Assembly: GCA_005281725.1 (NCBI GenBank)
Contig: SSBO01000012.1
Span: forward strand, 18,493,293-18,557,292
DNA from: Wuchereria bancrofti
Taxonomy: Eukaryota > Nematoda > Chromadorea > Rhabditida > Onchocercidae
DNA: 64,000 bases
Direction of reading: 5' to 3'
Shown here: positions 1-12,562 of the stretch, piece by piece
Numbering within the stretch: position 1 is the first letter of the stretch
How the letters are laid out: every line of letters starts with the position of its first letter
The notes under the pieces: generated by a model
What the model was told of the DNA's origin: nothing
Seen by the model: the letters and a program-made list of their open reading frames with translations, nothing else
Databases searched by the model: none
Translations under genes and position numbers: made by a program

Positions 1-812
1 CCACATTTCTAATTCAATACGTGAGGATTTCGCGCCATTTAGCCGTAACTAGCCGAAGTTATCAGCGCAAAATTCAGATTCAGTGAAATGCAGTGTAAAT
101 TCCTACCTCCTCGAACGATATGCAATTTACATGATTGCAATGGGAAGGGCAAGTTCCAGCTGCCATTGGTAGTAAAATGAAGGTTAGGTAGTCTATTTCA
201 CAAAATTAACTGCAGAAGTGATGTTGTCCTGTTGACAGAGACTGTGTTGAGAATGATAATAGTTTTAAGAAAGCTCTCAGAAATATGTATTGATCGTTTA
301 CTGTGATGCTAAAAGTGAGAGTGAAGGAGATAAATAATGAAGTGAAATGTTGCTGACAATTTCCAGGAAAGGATAGTAGAATTTACTAGTGAAATAAACT
401 TCTTGATTGGAGAGCGAACTCTCAATAAATGCAGAACATCTTTTATATGGAGTAAATACTCATTGATACCCATTCCGTTTGTAACTCCAATTTTGTTTAT
501 CACTGTTAATCGTCGCAATTTTTACTTTCAAATTGTTGCCTAAAAACGACTGAATGGAACGTCCTACTTATCGTAGGGCAGATAAATGGGAAGCAGACTC
601 CTCACCTTTAAACTTATCAGCTTTCTTTACTAAGGAAGAGTTCGACGACCAAGTAAATCATTTTTTAGGCATGAAACACACAGAAAAAGAGATTAAGTCC
701 AAGACATGCTCGAATCCACCTTTTATTATCTATTCATTTACAGTGTTAATAAGACCAATGGAACATTCGGCTTCTCTCCTTATTTCAAATCATATCTTCA
801 ATTAATATGAGT

Positions 813-868
813 TCAAATCCTTTCTTTTATCTTACATCAAACTTGATCATAAAAGTTATTTAAAAATA
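813..868. repeat. 56-bp direct repeat, copy 1
   Basis: A 56-base stretch here is repeated without mismatch at 1094-1149, 225 bases further on. It is AT-rich and I see no coding in it. It could be a small local duplication or the remains of a dispersed repeat. Confidence 0.85.
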
Positions 869-1093
869 CACTGAACGTGTGACCTTTACGAGGTTTTGAT
901 GAGATGAAATATTGTCATTTGATGATAGGGATAGTAACAGCGATATATTTTGAGAACCGCGAATGGCTTTGGCATAACACATATGAAAAGCTCTATTGTA
1001 GTGCATAACAAATACTAGCACATGTTTTCATTATTAACATTACTAAAACAACTAGATTTCGAGTTCCAGGAATCAACTGAAAAATAAACAGCA

Positions 1094-1149
1094 TCAAATC
1101 CTTTCTTTTATCTTACATCAAACTTGATCATAAAAGTTATTTAAAAATA
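1094..1149. repeat. 56-bp direct repeat, copy 2
   Basis: Second perfect copy of the 56-base repeat at 813-868. No terminal inverted repeats or target-site duplications are obvious around either copy. Confidence 0.85.
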
Positions 1150-1268
1150 GCATCACGTCTTGATAAAGGTCAGAAAAATATTTGTAAATTAATAAACATA
1201 TGTCACGTAGGGTTCAGACCTATAACAATCAATTGGGGTCAAACAACGCTCGGACCATAATTAATTCC

Positions 1269-4200
1269 TCAACTTTCCAACTTTTCGGCTGTCAGCAACT
1301 TCATAGTACCAATAAACAATTTATCAGCTGATGCTTGAATCAGGTTATTTACGATGGCACGGTTGTTACTGCAACGTTGTTTCGCAATCAGTTCTTTTAC
1401 ACGGTAGAACAAACTGAAAATAGTATTACTCCTCATTATGTTAGTGGTACCAAAGAATACAAGATACTAGTGGCATCAAGAAATATTTTTTTACTAGACC
1501 TTTAAAGCAATCATCATCTACTGAGCTTACTACCATAAACCAAACGGGGATACCAGGCTTTTCCTTTTCAGTGTGTCACATGGAAAAGAGAAAAGTACCT
1601 CACGAAAATTTTTATCACTCTTACTTTTCTCAGTATGAAAACTGCTTAAATTCACCTTTCCTATTACATAGCATTGTTCAGCTTCATTCATCAAAGGTTT
1701 TAATGATTTTTTTCCGTATCCTTTCCAGGGTCCTTAAAAGCGTATTTATTAAAGAAACATTAAACTCCATGAAAATAATACTGTTAATTACAGTTCTGAC
1801 TCCTCTTCACTAAAACTTCAAAAATCTTTTCATATTTCTGCATGAAATGAGGCTTAATAACTAATAACTTACCAGTAGAATGGCTGCAAGTAAGCAGTGA
1901 ACGCGGAAAGATCAATTTCTCAAAGAAATTATTCGAAATCCATCAAATTGTTTGCAAATCCAACACTGTATTGCACTTACGACAGTCTGCGGAGCTTCAA
2001 CCGAATGAAGTACAAATCGTACTCTTTTATTCCTTTTATCTTCTTGTACCCAAGAATCGTTACACTCTTATCTCTTGGATTCATTAATGATAGCTTTTCG
2101 CGCGGTATTTCAATGAAACCGAATACAGTTGATTTTACAGCTCTTAGTTCTTCTTCGAAAAAGCCATAAGCCTCAAACTGAAATTGAAAAAAATTTTAAA
2201 TATTAAAAAACCAATAAGATGAGCAAATGTAAGCAAAAAGGTTACTAAATAAATTTTTAGATACATCTAGTCATCCATTCAAATCCAAACTGCGAAAAAA
2301 ACAAATATGTGACACAGAATGATTTTTTAAAATGTAAACTCAAATGTGGATTAAATAGAGAGTCATGCAAAAAGGATTTTGTTGAATTTACTCGCTTCTC
2401 AAACCGTCGAAAAAAGATGACGTGTGCACTATGACGTGTGCACTTGCTACATAACCACTGCAGGTTGGAACTACATGAAACTGAACCAAAAGTGGATTAG
2501 TTGTCAAGTTCCATGTTTTGATTCTGAAGTCTGGAATGATAGCAGGACTCGATGCTGTGAACTTGATCCATGTTCCAGGAACAAGCCCATCCTTTTTGTG
2601 AACTGTTGCTGAAAGAATTTTTAGATAGAGATAACGGGGTGTTAGAAGACAGTCGTCACCCATCATCCGACAATTCTGCCTAGAATCATTTTAACTTACT
2701 GTAATTTATAAATGTGGCAAAGCTACTGTAACACACTTTATTGTCAGTCTGACGAGTGGTCGTTGCTTACAAGCATACTTCGCTATAATAAAGACATATT
2801 ATTGCGGCTATTCAATTTATTCACTAGTTTCGATGTATCTAAGTGTGTTAAGAAAAACTGAAAAATCGGATCTTTAACAAACAAACTGTTTTTCTTACTT
2901 TACAACACCGAATATTTTTAACCGAAAAATAAGACAAAGTCCTACATACCTTTTTTTATTTTACAAACACAGAATAAGATAAAGTCCTACATGAGAAGTA
3001 TTTATGACCATATTCACCTTCTTTGTTGCTATATCGGAAAGATCTTTTATTGCAAAACGACTTAAACGACTAGGGCCTATGTCTGCCACATATAAGCATA
3101 CGGATGCATACGGATTTTTACCTAACAATTTAGGTAGCAATAAACCATCAGCATCATAGATCAATCCGAAATCCTTATTTTCGTTCCACAAATGTCCCAT
3201 CGGCAAATTCGGTTCCCATTTGGCATAAATTCCCAACTATAATTTACGGAATCACATAAATTAAACCTGCTACTCTACATCAAAAAGAAAGAGTTCAAGA
3301 GCTAGATTCCAAGCCTTCAAGCATATTTTACTTCGAATTTGCCAAGTTCAAGCCATTTATCTAAAATAACTTTAGAAATCTAGCGGAGTTCACAATTATC
3401 GACTGTACGAAATATAAACTTAGAAAAAGTGTCGAATGATGACCTATTATGGCTTTTTCTCAGCGTTGAGCTACGTTTTTCTTCTCGTTGTTGTTACAAG
3501 AAATTCAAAAAAAAAAAANNNNNNNNNNNNNNNNNNTATCTAAAATAACTTTAGAAATCTAGCGGAGTTCACAATTATCGACTGTACGAAATATAAACTT
3601 AGAAAAAGTGTCGAATGATGACCTATTATGGCTTTTTCTCAGCGTTGAGCTACGTTTTTCTTCTCGTTGTTGTTACAAGAAATTCAAAAAAAAAAAATAA
3701 TAATGACTCAAATTCGAATGGCTTTGCTATGAACAACTGTTTCACCAAAGCATGATATGACCGAATCACATATGACTGTAAAGGAATACTGTGATACGCA
3801 TTGAACTGTATACAGCTGTCACTGGGTAAGCCAGTGCGATTTTGACATCTGGCTATTGGCTACTATAAACATTTCGTTCACTAACCAATACTTCACTAAC
3901 CCTGCACACCACATATCTGCAACTTGATACAAATATACTAAAGATAAAATCATATAAAGAATTCTTATTACTTAGTATTTTTTCCCTATTATATCTTGCC
4001 GCTGGTAGAGAGTGTGCTGTGATAGTGTACCTCAAAAACTTACACCATTGCTGCAATGATATGTATTACTTATTATCACCCCTGTTCTTTTAATATTTAT
4101 GATATTCACTTGCTTCGATATGTCAAGATTTCATCCCCAACTAAACTAGAAAAGGATACAATTCAAAACCTCAATAGATCACCTTCATTTAGACTGTTTT

Positions 4201-5025
4201 TTATTTTGTTGCAAATAAAATTTGATTTGACATTTAACAGACTCTCAATCAATTTCTTCAATTTTTGGATTAAAAAACTGGAAAAAAAAATTAAAAAACG
4301 GCACATTCATATTGTTTTGAATTCAGGGCTTGCAGGCTTTCTGTAAAATATTGCATTAAATTCAAAATTTTTTTGTATCGGATGCCTTTTCAAGAAAATG
4401 TGTGAGTAGATAAAATAATGATACCTCATGGGGAAGGACACTTGAACAGACGATATTTCCTTCGGATACGAATCGCTCTCATCGGTATCGTTACTGACTA
4501 TGTAACAAAGCGCGGATCCTCGTGATTCCAAGGCTAAGATTTGTATTCTGATAATCTTTTTTTTTCCAATAATTTTTGCACTTTCTTTTAACTGCTTGAT
4601 AAATGCAACGCTTCCTAGTTCGAATTCATTCTACAGAAGCACATCGTAATCGCAAATAAAATTTTATTAAATAGTAAAAAATTAAGAATTTCCACTCTTC
4701 AATTTTCATGCTACCTGTTTATTGCAATATGAATTTATAGTACAAATACCTAAGTCATTTTAAACTTCAAAAAATTAAAATTTAAAAGAAACTTTAATTT
4801 TAAATATTAAGGATCTGTAAGTTTCGCAACTTGCAATCCTCGAATGACCATGAATGGAAAATTGGTTGATTTTAAATTTTTGAAAATAATAAAAACTTTT
4901 TTTTTTCAAAGCTGGATCATCGGTTACTAAAGATAAAGCTGTACTACTGATTTATAAACAAGGAAGAGAACTCACCGCTTCAATCACTAGATTCTGCTCT
5001 TCTGACACATCAATATATTCACAAG
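1269..5025 (-). CDS. Unrecognised multi-exon gene (partial, 5' end not found)
   Basis: I do not recognise the product. Exons in transcript order: 5025-4976 (ends at a GTGAGT donor), 4630-4425, 4086-4044, 3236-2969, 2608-about 2389, 2177-1981 (GTAAGT donor), 1413-1269 (stop TGA at 1269-1271). Phases agree at every junction except between 2608-2389 and 2177-1981, where no good phase-matched donor was found. The predicted protein is soluble-looking and mixed alpha/beta in composition, with no clear membrane segment. Landmarks are ALCYIVSNDTDESDSYP in the 4630-4425 exon, WEPNLPMGHLWNENKDFG in the 3236-2969 exon, GLVPGTWIKFTASSPA in the 2608 exon, and an Asn/Lys-rich C-terminus ending TAEKLES. The 43-base exon has a weak acceptor; a 7-base exon (4050-4044) with a better TTGCAG acceptor would also keep the frame. 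A short N gap lies in the intron at 3519-3536. A coding-like exon at 7224-6857 could belong to the 5' part. Confidence 0.55.
3358..3697. repeat. Perfect 161-bp repeat flanking an N gap (3519-3536)
   Basis: Bases 3358-3518 and 3537-3697 match, including the terminal A run, and are separated only by 18 Ns. The likely cause is two contig ends that overlap but were not merged. The segment is intronic to the minus-strand gene, so the gene model is not affected. Confidence 0.9.
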
Positions 5026-5823
5026 CTCAACATTCAAAGACGATATTCGAGTTACTTGTATGGAAATCTAGCAACTGAAAAAATTGCGAACAGGAAAATA
5101 GAATTTACTCGCTGACTAGTAAGGAACACTGCCTATCTGTAGAGCAATTATTTATTGTTTCATGTCATGAGCTTCAGTTGTATAAAGCAACACAGGACAT
5201 ACTCATGAAGTCAAATACTAACTTCACAAAAACGAGCTTTTAAATGAATCTCCTTTTATGGATTACAATCAAAAAGTATGCAACATCAGTAAAAGCAATT
5301 TCTCAATTCTGGATACCTAACAATTCACAGTAACATTCATTTTCCCATCCACGAGCTAATGGTAAAAAACATAAATTGATTCAATCCGTAATAATGAAGT
5401 TACCAAAAACAAAATAGCTAAATTCCTTCTACTTAACAAGTCCAAAAAAGTATTACTTTTTAAGCACTCACTGCAGTGTAGTAAATCATACTTTTAATTT
5501 AATTTTAATCCGAGTCCAAAATATCCTGGAAGACTTTTTTATTTTATGCGGAACAATGTAAAAGAAAAAAAAATGTGAATTTATTCTCGACCGTAAAGTG
5601 TTAAGTTATTTCTGAAGTGAGTTTGCAAATACTGAATTTCCGCAGATGATCACCACTGCTACAGCATGAATTCAATGGAAATATCTTTACATACTTCTCA
5701 ATGCAATCTTCTACAACATTTCTTTCTTCAAACATAAGGGATCTACTTTTCTTTTAGCCTAAAATATTCTTCAAACTGCTGGCCATTTTATAGTAACATT
5801 TGATTTATTTGCATCAAGTAAAT

Positions 5824-6855
5824 TTGTGTAAGTTTCACTTATTTCAATTTTATGCACAATAAGAATAAAGTTATTAGAAGTTGGTTTTCATTCGCTTGTA
5901 GAAAATAATGAGCTCGAAAATATGAGCTGCCATTGGTGATTTTTTTTTTCGTAAAGTTCGAAAACGGTCCCTGCATGAAAAGTTTATACGCCAAAACCTG
6001 CAAAACTAAGCAAAGCGAATATGTAAAATTCAAACCAATCACTTTCTCGAAATCTTTATATTCTTTTTTAGTCAGTTTTGCTCTGTTTGATATGAAGAAT
6101 GAATATCGAGATTAACCTTCCAATTCCCAAGTCATATGAATTAGCCTTTCTCCATAAATTCCTTTTTTAACTTATAGGTATATCTGTCGATATGAAAAAC
6201 TGAACTTTTTTGAAGCTCTTTTAACAGATCAGTCAAGAAAAGACATTCCATATTCCGAAACAGTACCAAAAAGACCGAGAACTGCTAAACAATCTGTTTT
6301 TTACATACTATTTCATCCATTTATTTCAATCACAATACACTTCTAGTTCCTAATTAACTGTTACAGTTAGAGAAGTTTCATAGCCAACACTTATTCAGAT
6401 ATATAGAAAGATAAACTGCATATAGAATCATTACAATTCAGCGGAACAATACTTGAGAATACATCTGCTAATAATATCTAATAATCTGTTACATTCAAGA
6501 AATAAGAATTATATACGCAACAAAAAAAAAAATTATAGGAACGTCAGTAAAGTCTAAAATATCTCAGAATTAGTAATTCAGCTAACATGTGTAACTTAAT
6601 CAAATGCAACAGTTGTGGACCTGTCCTATGACATGAACACAGCACCATCTAAAAACCTATGAAATGCTCACTGGAGAACTCGTAACAAATCACAGCACCG
6701 CAAAATATCACCCTGCCGCATTTCCCGATTGCCATACTACAGCTCTGATCAGAATCAGTGGTAAAAAATCAGTGGTAAGACTGGTAGAGCTGAATGAGAG
6801 GGGCAGAGACGACTACGAACTTGCAAAGGATAACAGGATAGATTGCGATGGGAGA
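5824..6855. repeat. Duplicated segment 1, copy A
   Basis: Most of this segment recurs at 6857-8058. Copy A ends exactly at a single N (6856). Relative to copy B it lacks about 190 bases (the B interval from about 7120 to 7310) and has small indels in the exon-like part. It is either an allelic contig end or a true short tandem duplication. Confidence 0.9.
5828..6100 (-). pseudogene. Truncated, frameshifted copy of the 6.9-7.2 kb exon
   Basis: Aligned to the intact minus-strand exon at 7224-6857, this copy begins in the middle: the first roughly 35 codons and their TTTCAG acceptor fall in the 190-base stretch missing here. Shortly after the shared KLTKKEYKDFEKVI stretch it has four extra bases, which shift the frame so that the two proteins diverge. 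As it stands it cannot encode the same product. If copies A and B are haplotypes, this is a broken allele rather than a pseudogene. Confidence 0.45.
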
Positions 6856-6856
6856 N

Positions 6857-7224
6857 TTGCGCAAGTTTCACTCATTTCAATTCTATGCATAATAAGAATT
6901 AAGTTGTTAGTTGTTTTCATCAGCTTGTAGAAAATAATGAGCTCGAAAACATGAGATGCATTAGTGGTTTTTTTTTTTTCATAAAGTTCGAAAACCGTTC
7001 CTGCATGAAAAGTTTGTATGCCAAAACCTTCAAAGCTAAGCAAAGCGAATATGTAAAATTCAATCACTTTCTCGAAATCTTTATATTCTTTTTTAGTCAG
7101 TTTTGCTCTGTTTGATATTGGAATTCGTTTAATGAATAGAAGAGGAATCTTTTCTTCCACATAAACGACATGCATTATTTCAGTTTCGTTGAGTGGTGGA
7201 GTAACAACGACACCATACATCTTT
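6857..7224 (-). CDS. Coding-like exon, product unknown
   Basis: A minus-strand open frame follows a good acceptor (ATTTCAG, exon start 7224). It encodes about 110 residues, including MYGVVVTPPLNETEI, IPLLFIKRIPISNRAKLTKK and GFGIQTFHAGTVFELYEKKK. The mixture of hydrophobic strands and charged turns looks like a folded domain. The 3' limit is uncertain because the frame runs to the single N. Gene identity is unknown. By position it could be an upstream exon of the minus-strand gene at 1.3-5.0 kb; a phase-1 donor (GTGAAA, near 6864) would fit the phase-1 start of the 5025-4976 exon, but this is inference. Confidence 0.4.
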
Positions 7225-8058
7225 ACCTGAAATATCACCCTGCTCACCCAGTAAATATTTTACTCAAACAGAATCTTAATTAAAAAAGCTGGAAGAATAT
7301 AATAACTGAAGAATGAATATCGAGATTAACCTTCCAATTCCCAAGTCATATGAATTAGCCTTTCTCCATAAATTCCTTTTTTAACTTATAGGTATATCTG
7401 TCGATATGAAAAACTGAACTTTTTTGAAGCTCTTTTAACAGATCAGTCAAGAAAAGACATTCCATATTCCGAAACAGTACCAAAAAGACCGAGAACTGCT
7501 AAACAATCTGTTTTTTACATACTATTTCATCCATTTATTTCAATCACAATACACTTCTAGTTCCTAATTAACTGTTACAGTTAGAGAAGTTTCATAGCCA
7601 ACACTTATTCAGATATATAGAAAGATAAACTGCATATAGAATCATTACAATTCAGCGGAACAATACTTGAGAATACATCTGCTAATAATATCTAATAATC
7701 TGTTACATTCAAGAAATAAGAATTATATACGCAACAAAAAAAAAAATTATAGGAACGTCAGTAAAGTCTAAAATATCTCAGAATTAGTAATTCAGCTAAC
7801 ATGTGTAACTTAATCAAATGCAACAGTTGTGGACCTGTCCTATGACATGAACACAGCACCATCTAAAAACCTATGAAATGCTCACTGGAGAACTCGTAAC
7901 AAATCACAGCACCGCAAAATATCACCCTGCCGCATTTCCCGATTGCCATACTACAGCTCTGATCAGAATCAGTGGTAGTAAGACTGGTAGAGCTGAATGA
8001 GAGGGGCAGAGACGACTACGAACTTGCAAAGGATAACAGGATAGATTGCGATGGGAGA
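6857..8058. repeat. Duplicated segment 1, copy B
   Basis: Second copy of 5824-6855, starting directly after the single N at 6856 and ending where copy A ends (shared last bases GATGGGAGA). Copy B carries the intact exon. The sequence beyond 8058 is unique and leads to the STEEP1-like gene. Confidence 0.9.
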
Positions 8059-8268
8059 AGTTAGTGACTACTAGTTCGAAGGATGGTAGAGATGGACAGA
8101 AATGACGATAGAGAGGCTTGGATGAGGGGGATCACACGTCTGTAGAAAGAGTACTAGTTGATTTCCAAACTGGCGGCGTTTCCTAATGTGTTCGTGTTTA
8201 TTCATTATTCATGTTCCAGTTCCACTTCATTGGGATAGTTTGTTGACGTACGTCAGGGACGTGTAGAG

Positions 8269-9901
8269 ATGACATCGGTAATCGAGAGTGATCCGCATGA
8301 AGTGGAACACGTAGAGGATGATCGTTTTCGAGGAGAAGGTAAAATCATCGATGAGCAAGACCGAGAAGAACACTTTGTTAAACCATTGCATACTTATTAT
8401 TGCCACTGTGGACAGGTACATAATTCATTTCCTCTTTTATCAGAAGAAAGATTAGAAGGGAGTCATTTTTAATGTGAGAAATGCGGGCATTTAGCCCTTG
8501 AAAGGGTGGTTAGTACGTACGTTACATTCAGGACCAATTATTTAACGGGCATCTACGAAAATTGATTACTTGTTTGATTAAAATGCTGACATGCAAGTTT
8601 GGTGAATTATTTAACTACAGATAGCGATGATAACAGATACACTGTTAACAAGGATGCCCTTACGGCGGCGCGATCGATCACGCGTCATCGATCCTGCACG
8701 CACGGAAGCCAAAACATTTGGTGTTAATGGTGACACTGTTTATGTACGAAGGTGAACTTTGTGTGTCGAAATGTGCATATTTTGAAATTTGCCGCACTTG
8801 CATTCTTTAATTCTGTGGTCTGTTGGGAAATTTTAGAGTTGTAGAGAAAAACGATAGTCTTTTCTAATTTTGTTTTGCCTTGCTTAGTTATCAAGATATG
8901 CTTGTAGTTTGGATTCACATTTAACTGTCTTGAATAGTGATATCCTTTCTCGTTTCTCATTACTTTGATATCTAAATTGGACTTATTTTTTAGAAGAGAA
9001 GGACTGGAACAGCAATATAGAAAAAACTGTCACAAATGTGGGATTCCGCTTTTCTACTATCATCCATTCAACTTTAAAAATTATCTTTTTATCTTTGATA
9101 ATGCTGTACGTTCTGCGCAGCAGATTGGTGGCCTTAAACTTGCAAACGAGGAGCAACCTGTCAAAAAGGTCAGTCAGTATTTTGTCTTAACCATCTCTAT
9201 ATTTCCTCCTGCTGTAATCTATCGGCTCATTTTTTTGTAATTTTTGTTTCAGTAGATTTCTATATGCCCTACTTCAGGTGATCATGACAAAACATGTAAA
9301 AAATCAAGGGAAGGTTGGTTCAGTCACTGTTTCTACGGTCGAAGAAGCGGAGGATGAACTGGAAGCGGTAAGCAAGACACTATTAAATGAGTTAAGGACG
9401 AGTTTTAGAGTGGATTTTTTTTTACGTTTTCAGAAACAGTAAGAAAAATCTAGACGATCATTTAGACATTTCTTAAGAACTTTATTCATACAGTGTATTG
9501 TGCATTACACTTTACTTTGCTATATCGGAGTATGATATCATCATCTTTGGTCTGGACTTTAAAGTTCACGACTTTGTGTGTTCTCGTAAGTGCCACAACA
9601 AATGGGTCAAATTTCCGAAAGTTAATCACTATCAGTTTGGAAACCGTGCAGAATTCACATGACTCACTTTTTTGCAGATTTTTTCTTGATTTAATATAGT
9701 AAGTAAATTTTATCTATCAACATAATAATCAACTTAAGCCTCAATTTATTCTAGCGAGAAATAGCAGAATCATATACACTGAATGCCCGTATGATTGAAT
9801 ACCAGATGAAAAGGAAAGGAATGTTGAAAAATCAAATTTCGGAAGAGTTAATTGAGGCGAAGAAAAGACGAGAGGAGAATAAGCGAGGAACATTGTTATG
9901 A
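8269..9901 (+). CDS. STEEP1/CXorf56 family protein (UPF0428)
   Basis: Five exons: 8269-8415, 8621-8751, 8994-9168, 9278-9367, 9755-9901. They are phase-consistent and give 229 aa plus stop TGA, close to the 222 aa of human STEEP1. Family landmarks are in order: HTYYCHCGQ (about residues 41-49, human counterpart YYCLCGQ), [16 protein letters not shown] and the TVYVRR strand, then the [20 protein letters not shown] segment with its Cys-x-x-Cys pair, a [20 protein letters not shown] acidic stretch, and a basic helical tail ([22 protein letters not shown]). Human STEEP1 promotes STING exit from the ER. Nematodes lack a classical interferon system, so the ancestral role is probably broader, and earlier work linked the family to splicing complexes. 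The gene converges on PDZ gene A, with 258 bases between stops. The start is the first ATG in frame; no other fits. Confidence 0.93.
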
Positions 9902-10159
9902 CGCATTAACTTGTGGTGATTTTCTTCATCCATTTCTTAGGGAATAATAATGCAAGGATGGTAGATCAAATTGTCGAATTTCCTGAAAAATACTTTTGCT
10001 TTTATTAATATGTATTTTGATGTTTCCTTCACCTTCATCATTTGCACAAAAACTTTTCATTTAGTAAGTTCTTTAAGGCATCCTTTTTATTAAATCATGT
10101 GCACTATTTTTGGACTAAAGTTCACATGAAATTCAACATTTAAGTTAAAGCTTTTCTAT
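9902..10159. other. Short convergent intergenic stretch
   Basis: This stretch lies between the stop codons of the STEEP1-like gene (plus) and PDZ gene A (minus). It is AT-rich and must hold both 3' UTRs. No canonical AATAAA is obvious close to the STEEP1-like stop. Confidence 0.6.
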
Positions 10160-12562
10160 TTAGTCTTGCTTTGTAACCTTCTCTCCCTTTGCACGACTTT
10201 TTTGGGTCATAATCACTCTCAATGGGAAATTCGATGATATTTGATCACATATAGATACTGATATTTTGTGCTTCGGAAGCGGTAAATCTTTCCTTAAAAT
10301 TGTTTTCATTTCTTGAAGTTGTTTAGAAGACACTGACCGTAGCATTTGTATCTGAAACTGTTCTTTTTTCAGTTTTTGCATTATCCGTCAAGCTTTTTTT
10401 CCAAAAAAGTTTTCCAATTTTCAAGAAAGTGAGAAATTTATCTCTTTGTTACGGTGATTCTTTTCGAACTAACATGAATGAGCAGTGAGCATTATATTGC
10501 CATCATTTTCGTGTTTTGCTGTGAGCGTTGAAATGTGATCTCATAATAAATAAAGAATTCTTTGTGAGATTATTCTTTTAATAAATTCAAACAGAGTTTC
10601 GAAAGGTAAAATGAACCTCATAATAAGATTGTTAGCATATTTGCTGCTTTTTCGAAAATCCCTTCGGTTCTGAACCTAAATCCTATCCCTCCATAGTAGG
10701 GAGTGTAGTTTATGGGAAATTGTTCATATTTCTAAACCCAAAAAAGATTAAGGGAAAAATCGAACTGAATTGTAAAAAGCTTTTTGTGAGGTAATTATGG
10801 TGAAATACGCACTTCTCTCGCTGCTATAGTTACTACGTCCTCGGGCATTTCGAGCTCACAATCATAAACACTGTTTTGATCGACATTACTATGAATAAGT
10901 AGTTCAACCTGTAACAACGTTGTTAACAGTTTTATTAGTCTTGATAATGTTATTGTTAAAAAATAATGGCAGTGGTACGTAGGACAGGTTACGGATGAGT
11001 GTGACTTAAGGTACGTTCCATTTATACTAATTTTAAACACGAAACCATTTTTTTCCATACTTGCGAGTATCCAATACTGCGGCATAGATTTTGATGCAAC
11101 CGCATGACGATTCACTTCTCTGAGAAAAATTGGGTAGCATGTTATCTAAGCAGTTCAATATCAAGTAAGCTAAACTACTTGTCGAAATTTTAGAGAATGC
11201 TCGGTATTTTTTCAAATGTTCTGTTGGAGAGATTCTTTAAAAAGATCGAAAAGTCAATAATTTCGAAAATTTTCAACATAGTATTTTGGTACTGAAAACT
11301 AGCTTATGTTCTCAGACTCGAATTTCACGGGTTGAGTCCCGGATTTCCAAAAAATCACGTCCGAGCCAATTAAAAAATTTACTTGATCGTATCTCCTGGA
11401 CGTAATTGAATAGTGGCGAGGCTCCAGCATTTAGCTGAAGCTACTTGAAGTCGCTCTCGAACATCATATGATACCGATAACCCTAAGAAGTCGCTCTCAT
11501 CCGGAGGTATCAAGTCTCTCGCATGGACACATAGCTATCAAATCAAAAATAGATAATAGTGATTGATTTAATAAATAAATCGGAAGAAGTGGATTGAACA
11601 TTCATGGTATTTGTTACAGCATCTCGCAAGAGTCACAGCCTCTACCTGAAATAAATTCACTATCACATCTTTTGACCCCAATTCCGGTGCACTGACCCCT
11701 TCTCAGGTAGTCATAATTTACAAAGTAGCAGACTTCCGGTCATCCGTTAAATTGTTGTCGACTAAAGTTCACAATTTCTTTTATTTCTGACAGCCAAGGA
11801 TAGTTACTGTGTAAACATTAACAGCTCGTAGAAGTTTAGTTTCACATTTCACTATCAGTGTTTCAATAGTAGATTGAATACGGCGACAATGAGAATATGC
11901 ATTTCTCCGAAGTTTTACAGAAGCTCTCTATAAACATTCAGAAAATCCTTAATCATTTAAAAACTTGGCACATAACAAAAGTGCTTTTGGAGTTTATTAA
12001 TGGTTTAACTGTGATGAGTAACTTTCCCATAGACATCAGGAGATGATGTTTCTGAATTTAACTTTCCTTTCCCTTCCCATTTTACCAAGGACACAACCTG
12101 TTCGCAAGCAGTACGTTGGATCTACAGGACTTTCCTCATATCTTCGATTTTTCGAGGTCACCGATGAGTTTTAGAACATGTTAAATATTTCTATGTGAAA
12201 AAAATACAGCTGTTGACTTATGCATAATTTCTATTAATGTTATAGAATCATGGAATTCGATATCATCGACAGATAGAATGATATCACCGACGAATGCCAG
12301 GTTAGCTGCCGCCCCACATGGGTCCACGAACACTATCTAAAAATAAGCAGCAATTTTAATAAAGTTTCTCTACTGCCTTTTTTGTCTTGAGTAATCTTCA
12401 TTATTCTCGGAATGGACGAACATACTTGTGCATAGAATTTTCAGTTATCTCTAAAAGAAAATGAAATTCGAATTACAAAGATAAAGTGGAATTTGAACGT
12501 CACACCTTCCATGTAGCTTTTTGAATTCTTATACCGAAAGGGTTGTTCAAAACTATTGCTTC
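10160..12562 (-). CDS. Tandem-PDZ domain protein A (5' end not found)
   Basis: Exons in transcript order: 12562-12506 (57 nt), 12336-12208 (129 nt), a short exon starting 11645, 11534-11383 (152 nt), 11119-11041 (79 nt), 10908-10813 (96 nt), and terminal 10351-10160 ending TAA. PDZ1 shows the carboxylate loop NPFGIRI and then VGDIILSVDD. PDZ2 shows FLGLSVSYD, LRPGDTIKEVN and a C-terminal strand VELLIHS. A short EMPEDV motif follows. PDZ domains bind C-terminal tails, so this is probably a scaffold. The 57, 129, 152 and 79 nt exons match in length those of PDZ gene B at 23.8-26.5 kb, which proves common origin. Weak points are the end of the exon starting at 11645 (no phase-0 donor seen), the missing counterpart of B's penultimate exon, and the absent start codon exon. 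The donor at 12208 (GTATTT) was chosen by comparison with B. Confidence 0.75.

Noticed and set aside
11310..11345. GGGTTGAGTCCC stretch resembling a tRNA T-arm
   Set aside because: The B-box consensus is not met, and no acceptor stem or anticodon arm can be folded around it.
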